Shown here: one piece after another, positions 15,898 through 24,965 of the stretch
Position numbering within the stretch: the first letter of the stretch is position 1
Layout of the letters: each line of letters starts with the position of its first letter
Source of the DNA: an uncultured Bacteroidia bacterium
GTDB lineage: Bacteria > Bacteroidota > Bacteroidia > Bacteroidales > UBA932
Assembly (NCBI GenBank): GCA_902801205.1
Contig: CADCHE010000001.1
Coordinates: 226,744 to 290,743 of the forward strand
DNA: 64,000 bases
Reading direction: 5' to 3'
Made by a program: the position numbers and the translations under genes
The notes under the pieces: model-generated
Databases searched by the model: none
Told to the model about the DNA's origin: nothing
The model's input: the letters and a program-made list of their open reading frames with translations, nothing else

Positions 15898-18141
15898 TCA
15901 GGAACCTGCGGCGACCGTGAAGCGGACGGAGACGGCGTTGCCGTCGCCGTCGACCGCCGTGACGGTATGGGTGCCCGGTGCCGGAGCAAGGTTCATCTGG
16001 TGGATGAGCCGCGTCGTGCCCACATAGGTGTCGTCCAGGTGCCAGAAGACTTCCGCGTCCTGCGTGCGGTGCGCCAGGTGGAAGGTGATCCCGCCGACGG
16101 ACCCGTCCAGCTGGCGGGGCAGGTACAGCGTGCTCCCGTTTTCCGGGTAGATGAATTCCATCGGCTCCCAGGACGAGCGGTCCTTCGGGACGTAGGGCGT
16201 GTATTCCGGGTGCAGCTGGCGATAGTACCATTCCATCGACGGCGGCAGCTGGAATGTCCGGATGCCGTCCAGGGTCTTGTGATACGGGCAGGCATCGGTC
16301 CGGACCGATTTCCGAGGGAGCAGGAGGGTGTCGGCCCGCTCACAGTCGATGCCCTTCAGGTATCCGGAGACCGGGCAGACTTCGGCGCGCACGCCATCGT
16401 CCGGAAGGGGCTGGAGGAACCATCCCCCTTCGCTGTACCGGCCGTCCGGGTGCGTCCCGGCGGGCAGCAGCCCGAACAGGTCGAAGAGTACCGGTCCCGC
16501 GGTCCGCGCACCCGTAAGTCCGGGGACACCCTGCCCCTGCGCATTCCCGGCCCAGACGCCGACGGCATAGTCGGCGGTCACGCCCACGGCCCAGGCGTCA
16601 CGGAACCCGTAGCTGGTGCCGGTCTTCCAGGCGATGTTGCGGACGGACCGGATCATCCGCAGGTCGACTTCCTCCGGCCGGTTCACGTCTTTCAGGGCAT
16701 CGAATACGTACCACAGGGCACACTTGTCTTTCAGCGGGAAGCGCTCGAGGCGGCTGCCTTTCTCTGCGGGCGTCTCCTGCAGGTAGGACGCGGCCATCGC
16801 CGCGTAAGCGGACGTGATGTCCAGCAGCGTCCCTTCGCCGCCGCCCAGGATGAGGGACAGGCCGTAGTCGGCGGCGCTCCGCCCCAGGGTCGTGAGCCCG
16901 CAGCCGCGCAGCAGTTCCAGGAAGCGGGGAACCCCGTACTTGCGGAGCATGTGCACGGCAGGCACGTTCAGCGAGCGCGCCAGCGCTTCGTCGGCGGGAA
17001 CGGCCCCGGCGAACTGGAGGTTGAAATTCTGGGGAGAGAAACCGTTGATATTGACCGGGATGTCGGGCAGCAGCGTCCGGGGCAGGATGTCGCCTTCCTG
17101 CAGGAGGGCTCCGTAAAGGAAGGGCTTGAGGATGCTGCCGGTGCTGCGCGGCGCCCGGACGATGTCCACGTCGGACCCCGGCCGGACGCGCGATGCGTCC
17201 GCATTCCCCACGTAGGCGAGCACTTCGCCGCTGCGGACGTCCACCACGACGGCGGCCAGGTCGTTCGTCCCGCTCCGGGCGAATTCGCGGCTCCAAACGT
17301 CCGTGGCGGCCTGCACCTGCCGCTGAAGGTGCAGGTCGATGTCCGTCCGTACACGCTGCCCCGGGAACCGTTTCCCGTACCATTCCACCAGTTGACGCGC
17401 ATCGTCCGGCAGGGGCACCGGCCGCGGCGGGACGGGCTCCTCGCAGGCGAGCGCACAGTCCAGGGAATCGATCGCCCCCCGTTCCCGGAGGCGGACGAGC
17501 AGCCGGTTCCGCTTGGCCTGCAGGAGTGCGCGGTTCTTTCCGGGGTGGATTTCCGCCGGTGCATTCGGCAGGACGGCCAGCAGGGCCGCTTCCGACCAGG
17601 ACAGTTCGTCCGCCGGCCGGCCGAAATACCGCCAGGCGGCAGCCTCCAGCCCCACGACGTTGCCGCCGAACGGGGCGTGGGCCGCATACAGGGCCAGGAT
17701 CTCGTCTTTCGAGCTGCGGAGCTCCAGCCGGGTGGCGAGCACCGCTTCGATCATTTTCTGCCAGAGCGTCCGCTCCTTCCGGCGCGACATGCGGATCACC
17801 TGCATCGTCAGGGTGCTGCCGCCGCCGGTGATGCGTCCGGCCTTGAGGTTGCCGGCGGCCGCCCGGACGATGGAAACAGGGTTCACACCGGGGTGGACAT
17901 AGAACCACCGGTCTTCGAAGGTGACCAGTGCCGTCCGGAATTTCTCCGGGACCGTGTCGGTGACGGGGAACCGCCACTGTCCGTCCGCGGCGATGCGGGC
18001 CCCCAGCAGTTCGCCGTTCCGGTCGGTGACCACCGTCGAGTAGCGGGTTCCCTTGAACAGGTCGCGCGGGAGACAGAAGAGGTAAGCCGTCCCTGCGGCG
18101 AGGGCGACCAGCAGGAGCAGGTTGCGGACGGCCGGTTTCAT
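15898..18141 (-). CDS. pbpC: Penicillin-binding protein 1C (bifunctional)
   Basis: 747 aa. One N-terminal membrane helix (residues 6-24) is followed by a glycosyltransferase domain with FEDRWFYVHPG (catalytic Glu76) and GGGSTLTMQ. The transpeptidase domain has SxxK as SILK (Ser336, Lys339), SLN (390-392) and KTGT (506-509). The C-terminal region (about 650-747, FHLAHRTQDAEVFWHLDD...) matches the BiPBP_C domain of PBP1C. It polymerises and crosslinks peptidoglycan in the periplasm. Unusually it is the last gene of an RND efflux operon (4-nt gap after the outer-membrane factor) and no alpha-2-macroglobulin partner gene is adjacent. Confidence 0.95.
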   Translation of the reverse strand: MKPAVRNLLLLVALAAGTAYLFCLPRDLFKGTRYSTVVTDRNGELLGARIAADGQWRFPVTDTVPEKFRTALVTFEDRWFYVHPGVNPVSIVRAAAGNLKAGRITGGGSTLTMQVIRMSRRKERTLWQKMIEAVLATRLELRSSKDEILALYAAHAPFGGNVVGLEAAAWRYFGRPADELSWSEAALLAVLPNAPAEIHPGKNRALLQAKRNRLLVRLRERGAIDSLDCALACEEPVPPRPVPLPDDARQLVEWYGKRFPGQRVRTDIDLHLQRQVQAATDVWSREFARSGTNDLAAVVVDVRSGEVLAYVGNADASRVRPGSDVDIVRAPRSTGSILKPFLYGALLQEGDILPRTLLPDIPVNINGFSPQNFNLQFAGAVPADEALARSLNVPAVHMLRKYGVPRFLELLRGCGLTTLGRSAADYGLSLILGGGEGTLLDITSAYAAMAASYLQETPAEKGSRLERFPLKDKCALWYVFDALKDVNRPEEVDLRMIRSVRNIAWKTGTSYGFRDAWAVGVTADYAVGVWAGNAQGQGVPGLTGARTAGPVLFDLFGLLPAGTHPDGRYSEGGWFLQPLPDDGVRAEVCPVSGYLKGIDCERADTLLLPRKSVRTDACPYHKTLDGIRTFQLPPSMEWYYRQLHPEYTPYVPKDRSSWEPMEFIYPENGSTLYLPRQLDGSVGGITFHLAHRTQDAEVFWHLDDTYVGTTRLIHQMNLAPAPGTHTVTAVDGDGNAVSVRFTVAAGS

Positions 18142-18145
18142 GGTT

Positions 18146-19438
18146 TTATTCCGCTCCGCCGCCCAGCGCCTGGTAGAGGAGGGCTGTCGAACGGATCAGT
18201 TCGAGGCGGTCCGTCACGATGCCCAGTTCGGCATCGAGGAGGGACTGCTGGGCCGTGAGCACTTCCAGGTAGTTGGTCGTCGAGTACCGCATCATCAGTT
18301 CGATTTTCTCCACCGCCTGGGCGAGGGCGTCGCGCTGGCGGGTGTCGATCTCGATCCGGTCCGCGGCACTCCGGCAGAGCGCCAGGGCGTTGTTTACTTC
18401 GGTGCCGGCGTCGAGCAGGGTCTGGCGGAACCGCAGCCGGGCTTCTTCCTGCCGGGCCTGTGCCGTCTTCAGGGCGGCGCGGTTCGCTCCGCGGCTCAGC
18501 ACGGGGGCTGTCAGGGAAGCGAGCGCCGACCAGGCCGGATCGGCCTTTGCGGTGAGGAGCCAGTCGGCGGCGCCGGTCAGGGTCAGGTCCGGGTAGAAGG
18601 CGGAACGCGCTCCGGCCGTGGTGTAGAATGCGGTGGCGAGGGCTGCTTCGGCCGCCCGGACATCCGGACGGGCAGCGGTGGCCTGCAACGGCTGGTTGTC
18701 AAAGACTTCGTCAGGGAAGGACACGTCCTCGAGACGGCCCCGCGCGATGTCGAACGGCAGCGCGCCGACGAGGGCGGCCAGGCTGTTCTGCGCCGTCTCG
18801 ATCTGTCCGCGGATCTCGCGCGCGGAGGCTTCGAGCTTGATTTTCTTGGCTTTGGCCTGCAGGACGGCGATGTCGTTCGTCTTGCCGGCCGCCTTGAGCG
18901 ATTCGAGGACGGCGATGGTCTTGTCCCAATTCTCGAGGGTCCGCATGCTGATGTCCTGCCGGCTGTCCAGCGCCAGGAGGTTGTAGTAGGCGGTGGCGAC
19001 GGCGGCAACCAGCGCGGAGCGGACGGCCAGGGTCTGGGCCTCCTGCTCCTGGAGCGATGCCCGGGCGGCGGCGCGGGCGTTCCGGAGCCGTCCGAAGAGG
19101 TCGATCTGCCAGGCGGCGTTCAAACCGGCGGAAAGGTCTCCGCCGCGCAGGTCGCCCTTCCCGGCTGCGGTCAGCGAGGGCAGGTAGGCGTGAGCGGTTC
19201 GTTCGAAGGCGGCTTCCGCCTCCTCGACCCTCTTCAGCGCGACTTGCAGGTCGGTGGCCTGCGCGAGTGCCGTGTCGATCAGTGCCTGCAGGCAGGGATC
19301 GGTATACAGCGCCTGCCAGGGCAGCGGCGTAATGCTTTCAGGACATTCCACGTCCAGGGCCGGCCGTTCGTAGCGGTCGTAGATGCCGCAGCCTGCCAGA
19401 CACAGGACGGCGGCCGTGATCAGGATGCTTCTTCTCAT
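18146..19438 (-). CDS. RND efflux outer-membrane lipoprotein (TolC/NodT family)
   Basis: 430 aa. A signal peptide ends at lipobox LAGC (Cys17), as in OprM/NodT-type outer-membrane factors. The body shows the two-fold repeated long helices rich in Ala/Glu/Gln/Arg (LQVALKRVEEAEAAFERTA and LDAGTEVNNALALCRSAADR) of the TolC family. It should form the outer-membrane exit duct of the efflux complex with the AcrA- and AcrB-like proteins encoded just upstream. The ATGA overlap with the pump gene supports co-translation. Confidence 0.92.
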   Translation of the reverse strand: MRRSILITAAVLCLAGCGIYDRYERPALDVECPESITPLPWQALYTDPCLQALIDTALAQATDLQVALKRVEEAEAAFERTAHAYLPSLTAAGKGDLRGGDLSAGLNAAWQIDLFGRLRNARAAARASLQEQEAQTLAVRSALVAAVATAYYNLLALDSRQDISMRTLENWDKTIAVLESLKAAGKTNDIAVLQAKAKKIKLEASAREIRGQIETAQNSLAALVGALPFDIARGRLEDVSFPDEVFDNQPLQATAARPDVRAAEAALATAFYTTAGARSAFYPDLTLTGAADWLLTAKADPAWSALASLTAPVLSRGANRAALKTAQARQEEARLRFRQTLLDAGTEVNNALALCRSAADRIEIDTRQRDALAQAVEKIELMMRYSTTNYLEVLTAQQSLLDAELGIVTDRLELIRSTALLYQALGGGAE

Positions 19439-22400
19439 GACAATTCCTCCTCTTCCGGTTCCCGCTTGTGGGGGAACATTTTTTCGTGCAGGTACATGAA
19501 GACGATGGTCAGCACCGGCGTGACGAGCAGCAGGGCGATGGTGCCGACCAGCATGCCGCCCGCCGCACCGACACCCACGGAGATGTTTCCGTTCGCGCCG
19601 ACACCGTTCGCGAAGACCAGGGGCAGCAGGCCGATGATCATCGTGAGCGAGGTCATCAGGATCGGACGGAGCCGGTCGCGGGCCGCGCTCATCGCGGACT
19701 GGGTGATGCTGGCGCCCTTCTTGCGGGCGAGGGTCGCGTACTCGGTCAGGAGCACGGCCGTCTTCGCCAGCAGGCCGATCAGCATGATCAGTCCGATCTG
19801 CAGGTAGATGTTGTTGTCCAGTCCCCAGGCGCGGGCGAACAGGAAACTGCCCAGCAGGCCGAAGGGGACGGAGAGGATGATGGCCAGGGGAATGGTCACG
19901 CTTTCATACAGGGCGCACAGGATCAGGAAGATGAAGAGCAGGCAGATCGCGAAGACGATGACGGTCGTGTTGCCGCTCTCCGCCTCTTCGCGCGACATGC
20001 CGCCGAACTCGAAGCCGTATCCTTCCGGCAGGGCGGTCCGGGCGGTTTCGGAAATGGCGGCGATGGCCTGTCCGGAACTGTGTCCCCGGCCGTTTTCGCC
20101 GTAGACGGAGATGGACGGGAACAGGTTGAAGCGCGACAGCGATTCCGATCCGTACACCTTGGTGAGCCGGATGTACTGGCTGATCGGCGACATTTCGCCG
20201 GAGTTGCTCCGGACATAGATGTTGTTGAAGGCTTCTTCGTCAGCGCGGAACTGGGGCGAAGCCTGGATCATCACGCGGTAGATCTTCGTGAAGCGGTTGA
20301 TGTTGGAAGCGTACACGCCGCCGACATAGCCGGCAAGCACGCTCAGCACCGACCGGGGCGAGACGCCGTTGCGTTTGCACCGGACGGCGTCAACGTCCAC
20401 GACGAACTGGGGATATTTGGTGTCGAAACTGGTGTAGGCGCGCGAGATCTCGGGCCGCTGGTTCAGGGCAGCGATGAAGTCCCGCGTGTATTTGAGCAGG
20501 TCTTCGATCGTGCCTCCCTTCTTGTCCTGGACATAGAGCTCGAAACCGGATCCGGACCCGTAGCCGGCGATCATGGGCCGGGTTGACAGGCGGATCTGGG
20601 CGGCGGAGATGGAAGCGGTGCGCCGGTAGATTTCTTCCATGACGGCGGCTTCCGAATCTTCCTTTCCCTTGCGCTCCTTCCAGTTCTTGAGACGCAGGTT
20701 GAAGGATGCGGCGGCCGTCGTCGTGGTGCGCCGGGCGTCGGAACCGGTCGTGCGCGCGTACAGCTCCAGCTGGGGGATGTCGCGGATGATCTCTTCCACT
20801 TCGGCCGTGATGCGGCTCGTCTCCTCGAGGTTGGTGCCCGGGGCGGCCTGGACGTTCACCGTGATGCTGCCGAGGTCCTCCTGCGGGACGAGGCTGCTCT
20901 TTGTCGTCAGCAGCATGGCGGCCAGTCCGCCGATGGCACCGACGATCAGCAGCCAGACCCATCCCTTGTGCTTGAACAGGGCCAGCTCGACGAACGAATA
21001 GCCTTGCTTGAAGCGGTCGAAGACGCGGTTCCATGCGAAATGGAAACGGTCGGAGAAGCCGGCCTTCTCACCCTTGCTGACATCGGCCCGGGGACGCAGC
21101 AGCAGGGCGCAGAGCGCCGGGCTGAGGGTCAGCGAATTGATGCAGGAGATGCCGACGGCGACCGCCATCGTGAGGCCGAACTGCGTGTAGAAGATACCGG
21201 TCGTCCCGCCCATGAAACAGACGGGGATGAAAACCGCCATGAAGACGAGGGTGTTCGTGATGATGGCACCGGTAAGTCCCTTCATCGCATCGATCGTGGC
21301 GCGGTACGGGGAGGTGTAACCCTCGTCGAACTTGGCCTGGACCGCCTCGACGACGACGATCGAGTCGTCCACCACCGTACCGATCACCAGCACCAGGGCG
21401 AACAGCGTCAGCAGGTTGAGGCTGAAGCCCGCTGCGTAGATGAAGGCGAAGGTCCCCACCAGCGAGACGAGGATCGACAGGGAGGGGATGAGGGTCGCCT
21501 TGAAGTCGTGCAGGAAGAGGTAGACGACGAGGATGACCAGGAGGATCGCCAGGAAGAGCGTCTTGATGACTTCGGCGATGGAGGCATCGAGGAAGTCCTT
21601 GATACTCATGACCGTCACCAGCTTCATCCCGCGCGGAAGGTCCTTCTCGAAGGCCTTGAATTCCTTCTCCACCTTCTTGATGACTTCATTGGCGTTCGAC
21701 CCGGAGGTCTGGACGATCATCAGGTTGCAGGAAGGATGCCCGTTCACCTCGTTGAAAAAGTTGTACTGCTGGGCGCCGAGCTCGATGGTGGCCACTTCGC
21801 CCAGGCGGAGCAGGCGTCCGTCGGGCAGGGACTTGATCACCATGTTCTCGAAGTCCTCCTCTTTCTCGTAGCGGCCGCGGTATTTGAGCGTGTAGACGAA
21901 GACATTGTCCGTCTCCAGGCCCAGCTTGCCGGTTGCCGCCTCGATGTTCTGTTCGGAGAGCACCTCCCGGATGTCGTCCGGTACGAGGGAATACATCGCC
22001 ATCTTGCCCGGGTCGAGCCAGATGCGCATCGAGTATCGGGCGCCGAAGACGTTCACCTCACCGACGCCGGGGATCCGGCTCAGCTTGGGTTCCAGGTTGA
22101 TCTGCAGGTAGTTCGTGAGGAAGTTCGAGGCAAACGAATCGTCCGGGCTGTAGAGGGCCACGAACATCAGGGTGCCGGTCTGCATCTTGCGGACGGTGAC
22201 GCCGCTCTGGACGACTTCGGCGGGCAGGAGGCGCTGCGCCTCGCCCACGCGGTTCTGCACGTTGACGACCGACATGTCCGGGTCGGTGCCCTGCTTGAAG
22301 TAGATACGGATGCTCGCCTGGCCCGCGTTCGTGGCGCTGGAGGTCATGTACATCATGTTCTCCACGCCGTTGATGGACTCTTCCAGCGGGACGACGACGC

Positions 22401-22581
22401 TCTTCATCACGGTCTCGGCACTCGCGCCGGCGTAGTTCGCGAAGACGGTGACGGTCGGCGGGGCGATGTCGGGGTACTGCTCGAGCGGCAGCTGCGACAG
22501 GGCGATCAGTCCGATGATCAGGACGGCCACGGAGATCACCCCCGAGAGGATCGGCCGGTCGATGAAAGTCTTTACGTTCAT
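19435..22581 (-). CDS. RND multidrug efflux pump, AcrB/MexB type (HAE1)
   Basis: 1048 aa, the usual size. Twelve transmembrane segments with two large periplasmic loops can be traced. The proton-relay residues are present: paired Asp in GTVVDDSIVVVEAV (TM4) and Lys in LLAKTAVLLTEYA (TM10). The N-terminus FIDRPILSGVISVAVLIIG is typical. It exports hydrophobic compounds with proton influx. It overlaps both neighbours by 4 nt (ATGA), giving a strict acrA-acrB-tolC unit. Substrates are unknown. Confidence 0.96.
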   Translation of the reverse strand: MNVKTFIDRPILSGVISVAVLIIGLIALSQLPLEQYPDIAPPTVTVFANYAGASAETVMKSVVVPLEESINGVENMMYMTSSATNAGQASIRIYFKQGTDPDMSVVNVQNRVGEAQRLLPAEVVQSGVTVRKMQTGTLMFVALYSPDDSFASNFLTNYLQINLEPKLSRIPGVGEVNVFGARYSMRIWLDPGKMAMYSLVPDDIREVLSEQNIEAATGKLGLETDNVFVYTLKYRGRYEKEEDFENMVIKSLPDGRLLRLGEVATIELGAQQYNFFNEVNGHPSCNLMIVQTSGSNANEVIKKVEKEFKAFEKDLPRGMKLVTVMSIKDFLDASIAEVIKTLFLAILLVILVVYLFLHDFKATLIPSLSILVSLVGTFAFIYAAGFSLNLLTLFALVLVIGTVVDDSIVVVEAVQAKFDEGYTSPYRATIDAMKGLTGAIITNTLVFMAVFIPVCFMGGTTGIFYTQFGLTMAVAVGISCINSLTLSPALCALLLRPRADVSKGEKAGFSDRFHFAWNRVFDRFKQGYSFVELALFKHKGWVWLLIVGAIGGLAAMLLTTKSSLVPQEDLGSITVNVQAAPGTNLEETSRITAEVEEIIRDIPQLELYARTTGSDARRTTTTAAASFNLRLKNWKERKGKEDSEAAVMEEIYRRTASISAAQIRLSTRPMIAGYGSGSGFELYVQDKKGGTIEDLLKYTRDFIAALNQRPEISRAYTSFDTKYPQFVVDVDAVRCKRNGVSPRSVLSVLAGYVGGVYASNINRFTKIYRVMIQASPQFRADEEAFNNIYVRSNSGEMSPISQYIRLTKVYGSESLSRFNLFPSISVYGENGRGHSSGQAIAAISETARTALPEGYGFEFGGMSREEAESGNTTVIVFAICLLFIFLILCALYESVTIPLAIILSVPFGLLGSFLFARAWGLDNNIYLQIGLIMLIGLLAKTAVLLTEYATLARKKGASITQSAMSAARDRLRPILMTSLTMIIGLLPLVFANGVGANGNISVGVGAAGGMLVGTIALLLVTPVLTIVFMYLHEKMFPHKREPEEEELS

Positions 22582-23678
22582 TCTTCCGCGATTATGACAG
22601 GGGTTCCTTCCCGAAGCAGGCCGGCGCCTTCCGCGATCAGGATGTCACCGTCCTTCAGGCCTTCTTCGACGACGTAGTCCGTTCCGTTGTTGAGCCCCAG
22701 CACTTTCACGGGCTGCGAGACGGTCTTCCCGTCCACGACCTTGAAGACGAAGACCCGCTCCTGGATCTCGTAGGTGGCGCTCTGCGGAATCACGATGCAG
22801 TTTTCCAGCCGGGTGGGGACGATGACCGTCGCGGTGCCGCCGCTGCGGAGCAGCCGCTCGGGGTTCGGGTAGGAGGCCCGCATCCGCACCGATCCGGTGG
22901 AGGCGTCCACGATGCCGCTCACGGCGTCGATCCGGCCCTTGTGGGCGTATTTCGTGCCGTCGCTCATCAGCAGCTCCACGTCCGGCATCTCGCGCAGGAA
23001 CATCTCCTGCGTCCCGTGGGCGCGGATGTAACTGAGGATCTGGTTTTCGCTGACCGAGAAGTAGGCATGCGCGTTCCGGTCGTCCGACACGGTCACGAGC
23101 GGCTGGGTGATGGCGCTGCTCACGAGTGCGCCCACCCGGTAGGGAATCATGCCTGCGACACCGTCCACGGGACTCTTCACGACGGTGTAGGACAGGTTGT
23201 TCCGGGCCGTCGTCACCTGGGCCTTGGCCTGGGCGTAGGCGGCTTCCGCCGCGGCGAGGGCGTTCTTGGAGGTCTGGAGTTCATAGGTGGAGATGACGTC
23301 CTTGTCGAACAGCATCTGGTTGCTCTCGGCGGTCAGTTTCGCGGTGGCCAGTTGCGAGGCGGCGCTCTGTTCGTTGGCCTCGGCTACCTGCAGGGCGGCC
23401 TGGTAGGGGATCTGGTCGAGGATGAACAGGGTCTGTCCCTTGTGGACGTTGTCCCCTTCGCCGAAGCAGATCCGGGTGATCGTCCCGCTGACCTGCGGGC
23501 GGATTTCCACCATCTGCTGCCCTTCCAGGGCGGCGGCGTAATGCGATTCGAGGGTCTGGTCGGAGCGCGAGACCGTGATGGTTCGGTAGGAAGCCGGACC
23601 GGCTTCCGATTTTCCTGCTTGCTTGCATCCGGAGAGGGCGAGCAGCGGCAGGATCAGGACGGGCAAAATCTTTCTCAT
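22578..23678 (-). CDS. RND efflux periplasmic adaptor lipoprotein (AcrA type)
   Basis: 366 aa from ATG 23678 (MRKILPVLILPLLALSGC); the in-frame TTG upstream at 23690 is less likely. Lipobox LSGC gives Cys18. It contains the biotinyl-lipoyl-like half motifs (VEIRPQVSGTITRICFGEGDNVHKGQTLF), a helical hairpin (about 90-160) and the beta-barrel segment typical of membrane-fusion proteins. It links the pump to the outer-membrane factor. A 26-bp palindrome lies 18 nt upstream of the ATG and may be an operator. Confidence 0.93.
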   Translation of the reverse strand: MRKILPVLILPLLALSGCKQAGKSEAGPASYRTITVSRSDQTLESHYAAALEGQQMVEIRPQVSGTITRICFGEGDNVHKGQTLFILDQIPYQAALQVAEANEQSAASQLATAKLTAESNQMLFDKDVISTYELQTSKNALAAAEAAYAQAKAQVTTARNNLSYTVVKSPVDGVAGMIPYRVGALVSSAITQPLVTVSDDRNAHAYFSVSENQILSYIRAHGTQEMFLREMPDVELLMSDGTKYAHKGRIDAVSGIVDASTGSVRMRASYPNPERLLRSGGTATVIVPTRLENCIVIPQSATYEIQERVFVFKVVDGKTVSQPVKVLGLNNGTDYVVEEGLKDGDILIAEGAGLLREGTPVIIAEE

Positions 23679-23696
23679 ATGCGGTTTCAAAGGCTG

Positions 23697-23722
23697 CTAA
23701 AATACGTAAAAGCGTATTTTAG
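23697..23722. promoter_or_regulatory. Perfect 10+10 bp palindrome in front of the RND operon (candidate operator)
   Basis: Arms CTAAAATACG and CGTATTTTAG flank a 6-nt spacer. The palindrome lies between the ksgA stop and the adaptor gene start. On the minus strand it contains TATTTTAG, one mismatch from TAnnTTTG, so a regulator bound here would cover the promoter. It is AT-rich with no following T-run, which makes it look more like an operator than a terminator. No TetR/MarR gene is adjacent. Confidence 0.5.
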
Positions 23723-23743
23723 ACGGCTGCAGGGGCGATGGGT

Positions 23744-24556
23744 TTAAAAAACTTCAGGTGTTTTTTCTCCGCTGAAACGGAGGGCGAGGTCGGAAAAATC
23801 TTCGACCCCCAGCCGTTCGGGGCGCAGGTCGAAGACCGGGTCTGCCAGCACGACGGCAGCCTTCTCCTCGCCCAAGGTGCGTACCGCGATGCTACGCAGG
23901 GAGTTGCGCAGGGTCTTCCGGCGCTGGCCGAAGGCGTTCTTCACCATCTCCCGGAACAGGCGTTCGTCGCAAGGAAGCGCCGTGCGGGCGTTGCGCGTCA
24001 GCCGGATGACGGCCGACTGCACTTTTGGCGGCGGATTGAAGGCTCCGGGGCCGACGGAAAAGACATATTCGATGTCGTACCAGGCCTGCAGGAAGACCGA
24101 CAGGATGCCGTAGGTCTTGGTCCCGGGCTTCTCGGCGATCCGTTCCGCGACCTCCTTCTGGATCATGCAGACGACCTCGGGAATGCGGTCGCGCTGCTCG
24201 AGGATCTTGAAGAAGATCTGCGACGAAATGTTGTACGGGAAGTTGCCGATGACGGAGAAGGGGCCGGGGAACAGCGTCTCCAGGTCCATCCGCAGGAAAT
24301 CGCCTTCGATGAGGCCGTCTCCGAGGGCGGGGTAGTGTTTGCGCAGCCAGACGACCGATTCGCCGTCCAGTTCCACCGCTTTGAGGTCCAGCCCTTCGCG
24401 TTCCAGCAGGAACTGCGTCAGCACGCCCATGCCGGGTCCGACTTCCAGGACGCCTCCGCCGGGCAGGTCGGCCTGCAGGGTGTCGACAATCCGCCGGGCG
24501 ATCTGCCCGTCGGTCAGAAAATGCTGTCCCAGCGCTTTTTTCGCTCGTACTTCCAT
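23744..24556 (-). CDS. ksgA: 16S rRNA (A1518/A1519) dimethyltransferase KsgA
   Basis: 270 aa. SAM-binding motif VLEVGPGMGVLTQFLL, the N-terminal KKALGQHFL signature and the catalytic NFPYNISS motif are present. It dimethylates two adenosines of helix 45 in 16S rRNA during 30S maturation. It is the last gene of the sufB-to-ksgA minus-strand run, 7 nt after the Nudix gene stop. Confidence 0.96.
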   Translation of the reverse strand: MEVRAKKALGQHFLTDGQIARRIVDTLQADLPGGGVLEVGPGMGVLTQFLLEREGLDLKAVELDGESVVWLRKHYPALGDGLIEGDFLRMDLETLFPGPFSVIGNFPYNISSQIFFKILEQRDRIPEVVCMIQKEVAERIAEKPGTKTYGILSVFLQAWYDIEYVFSVGPGAFNPPPKVQSAVIRLTRNARTALPCDERLFREMVKNAFGQRRKTLRNSLRSIAVRTLGEEKAAVVLADPVFDLRPERLGVEDFSDLALRFSGEKTPEVF

Positions 24557-24563
24557 GGTATCT

Positions 24564-24965
24564 TCAAACTTGTGAGGGTGTCAGTTCTTCCCGGATCAGG
24601 GGGATCAGTTCTTCATCGGCGGGCAGCCAGCGGACGCTGTCCAGCGAGCCGGCGTCCAGCCAGCGGGCGGCTTCGTGTTCGTTCAGGTGCAGACACTCCG
24701 ACGAGAGCGTGCACAGGTAGCAGTGCAGTGTCAGGTGGAAGGCGGGGTAGTCCCATTCCACGGTGCGCAGCAGCCGGCCGATGGAAATCTCCGCGGAGAG
24801 TTCTTCGCGGATCTCCCGTTCCAGGGCCGCTTCGGGGGTCTCGCCCGGTTCCATCTTCCCGCCCGGGAACTCCCACCAGTCCTTGAAGTCGCCGTATCCC
24901 CGCTGTGTGGCGAAGATCCTTTCTTCCCGCCGGATGACGGCGGCGACCACCTCGATGCTTTTCAT
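24564..24965 (-). CDS. Nudix hydrolase, MutT-like nucleotide pyrophosphohydrolase
   Basis: 133 aa. The Nudix box begins at Gly36 (GKMEPGETPEAALEREIREE), with the metal-binding REIREE and a Ser in place of the usual Gly after it. The N-terminus IEVVAAVIRREERIFATQRG and the WWEFPGGK motif match the MutT/CTP-pyrophosphohydrolase type that cleans oxidised or non-canonical (d)NTPs. It overlaps ispE by 4 nt (ATGA) and precedes ksgA. The exact substrate is not inferable. Confidence 0.9.
   Translation of the reverse strand: MKSIEVVAAVIRREERIFATQRGYGDFKDWWEFPGGKMEPGETPEAALEREIREELSAEISIGRLLRTVEWDYPAFHLTLHCYLCTLSSECLHLNEHEAARWLDAGSLDSVRWLPADEELIPLIREELTPSQV

Noticed and set aside
20968-22677. 569-codon plus-strand open frame
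   Set aside because: Antisense to the RND pump gene; its His/Asp/Gly/Arg-biased composition is typical of high-GC shadow frames.
23697-23722. ksgA terminator
   Set aside because: The stem is AT-rich with no following T-run on the minus strand, and it sits at the RND promoter; an operator is the better reading.
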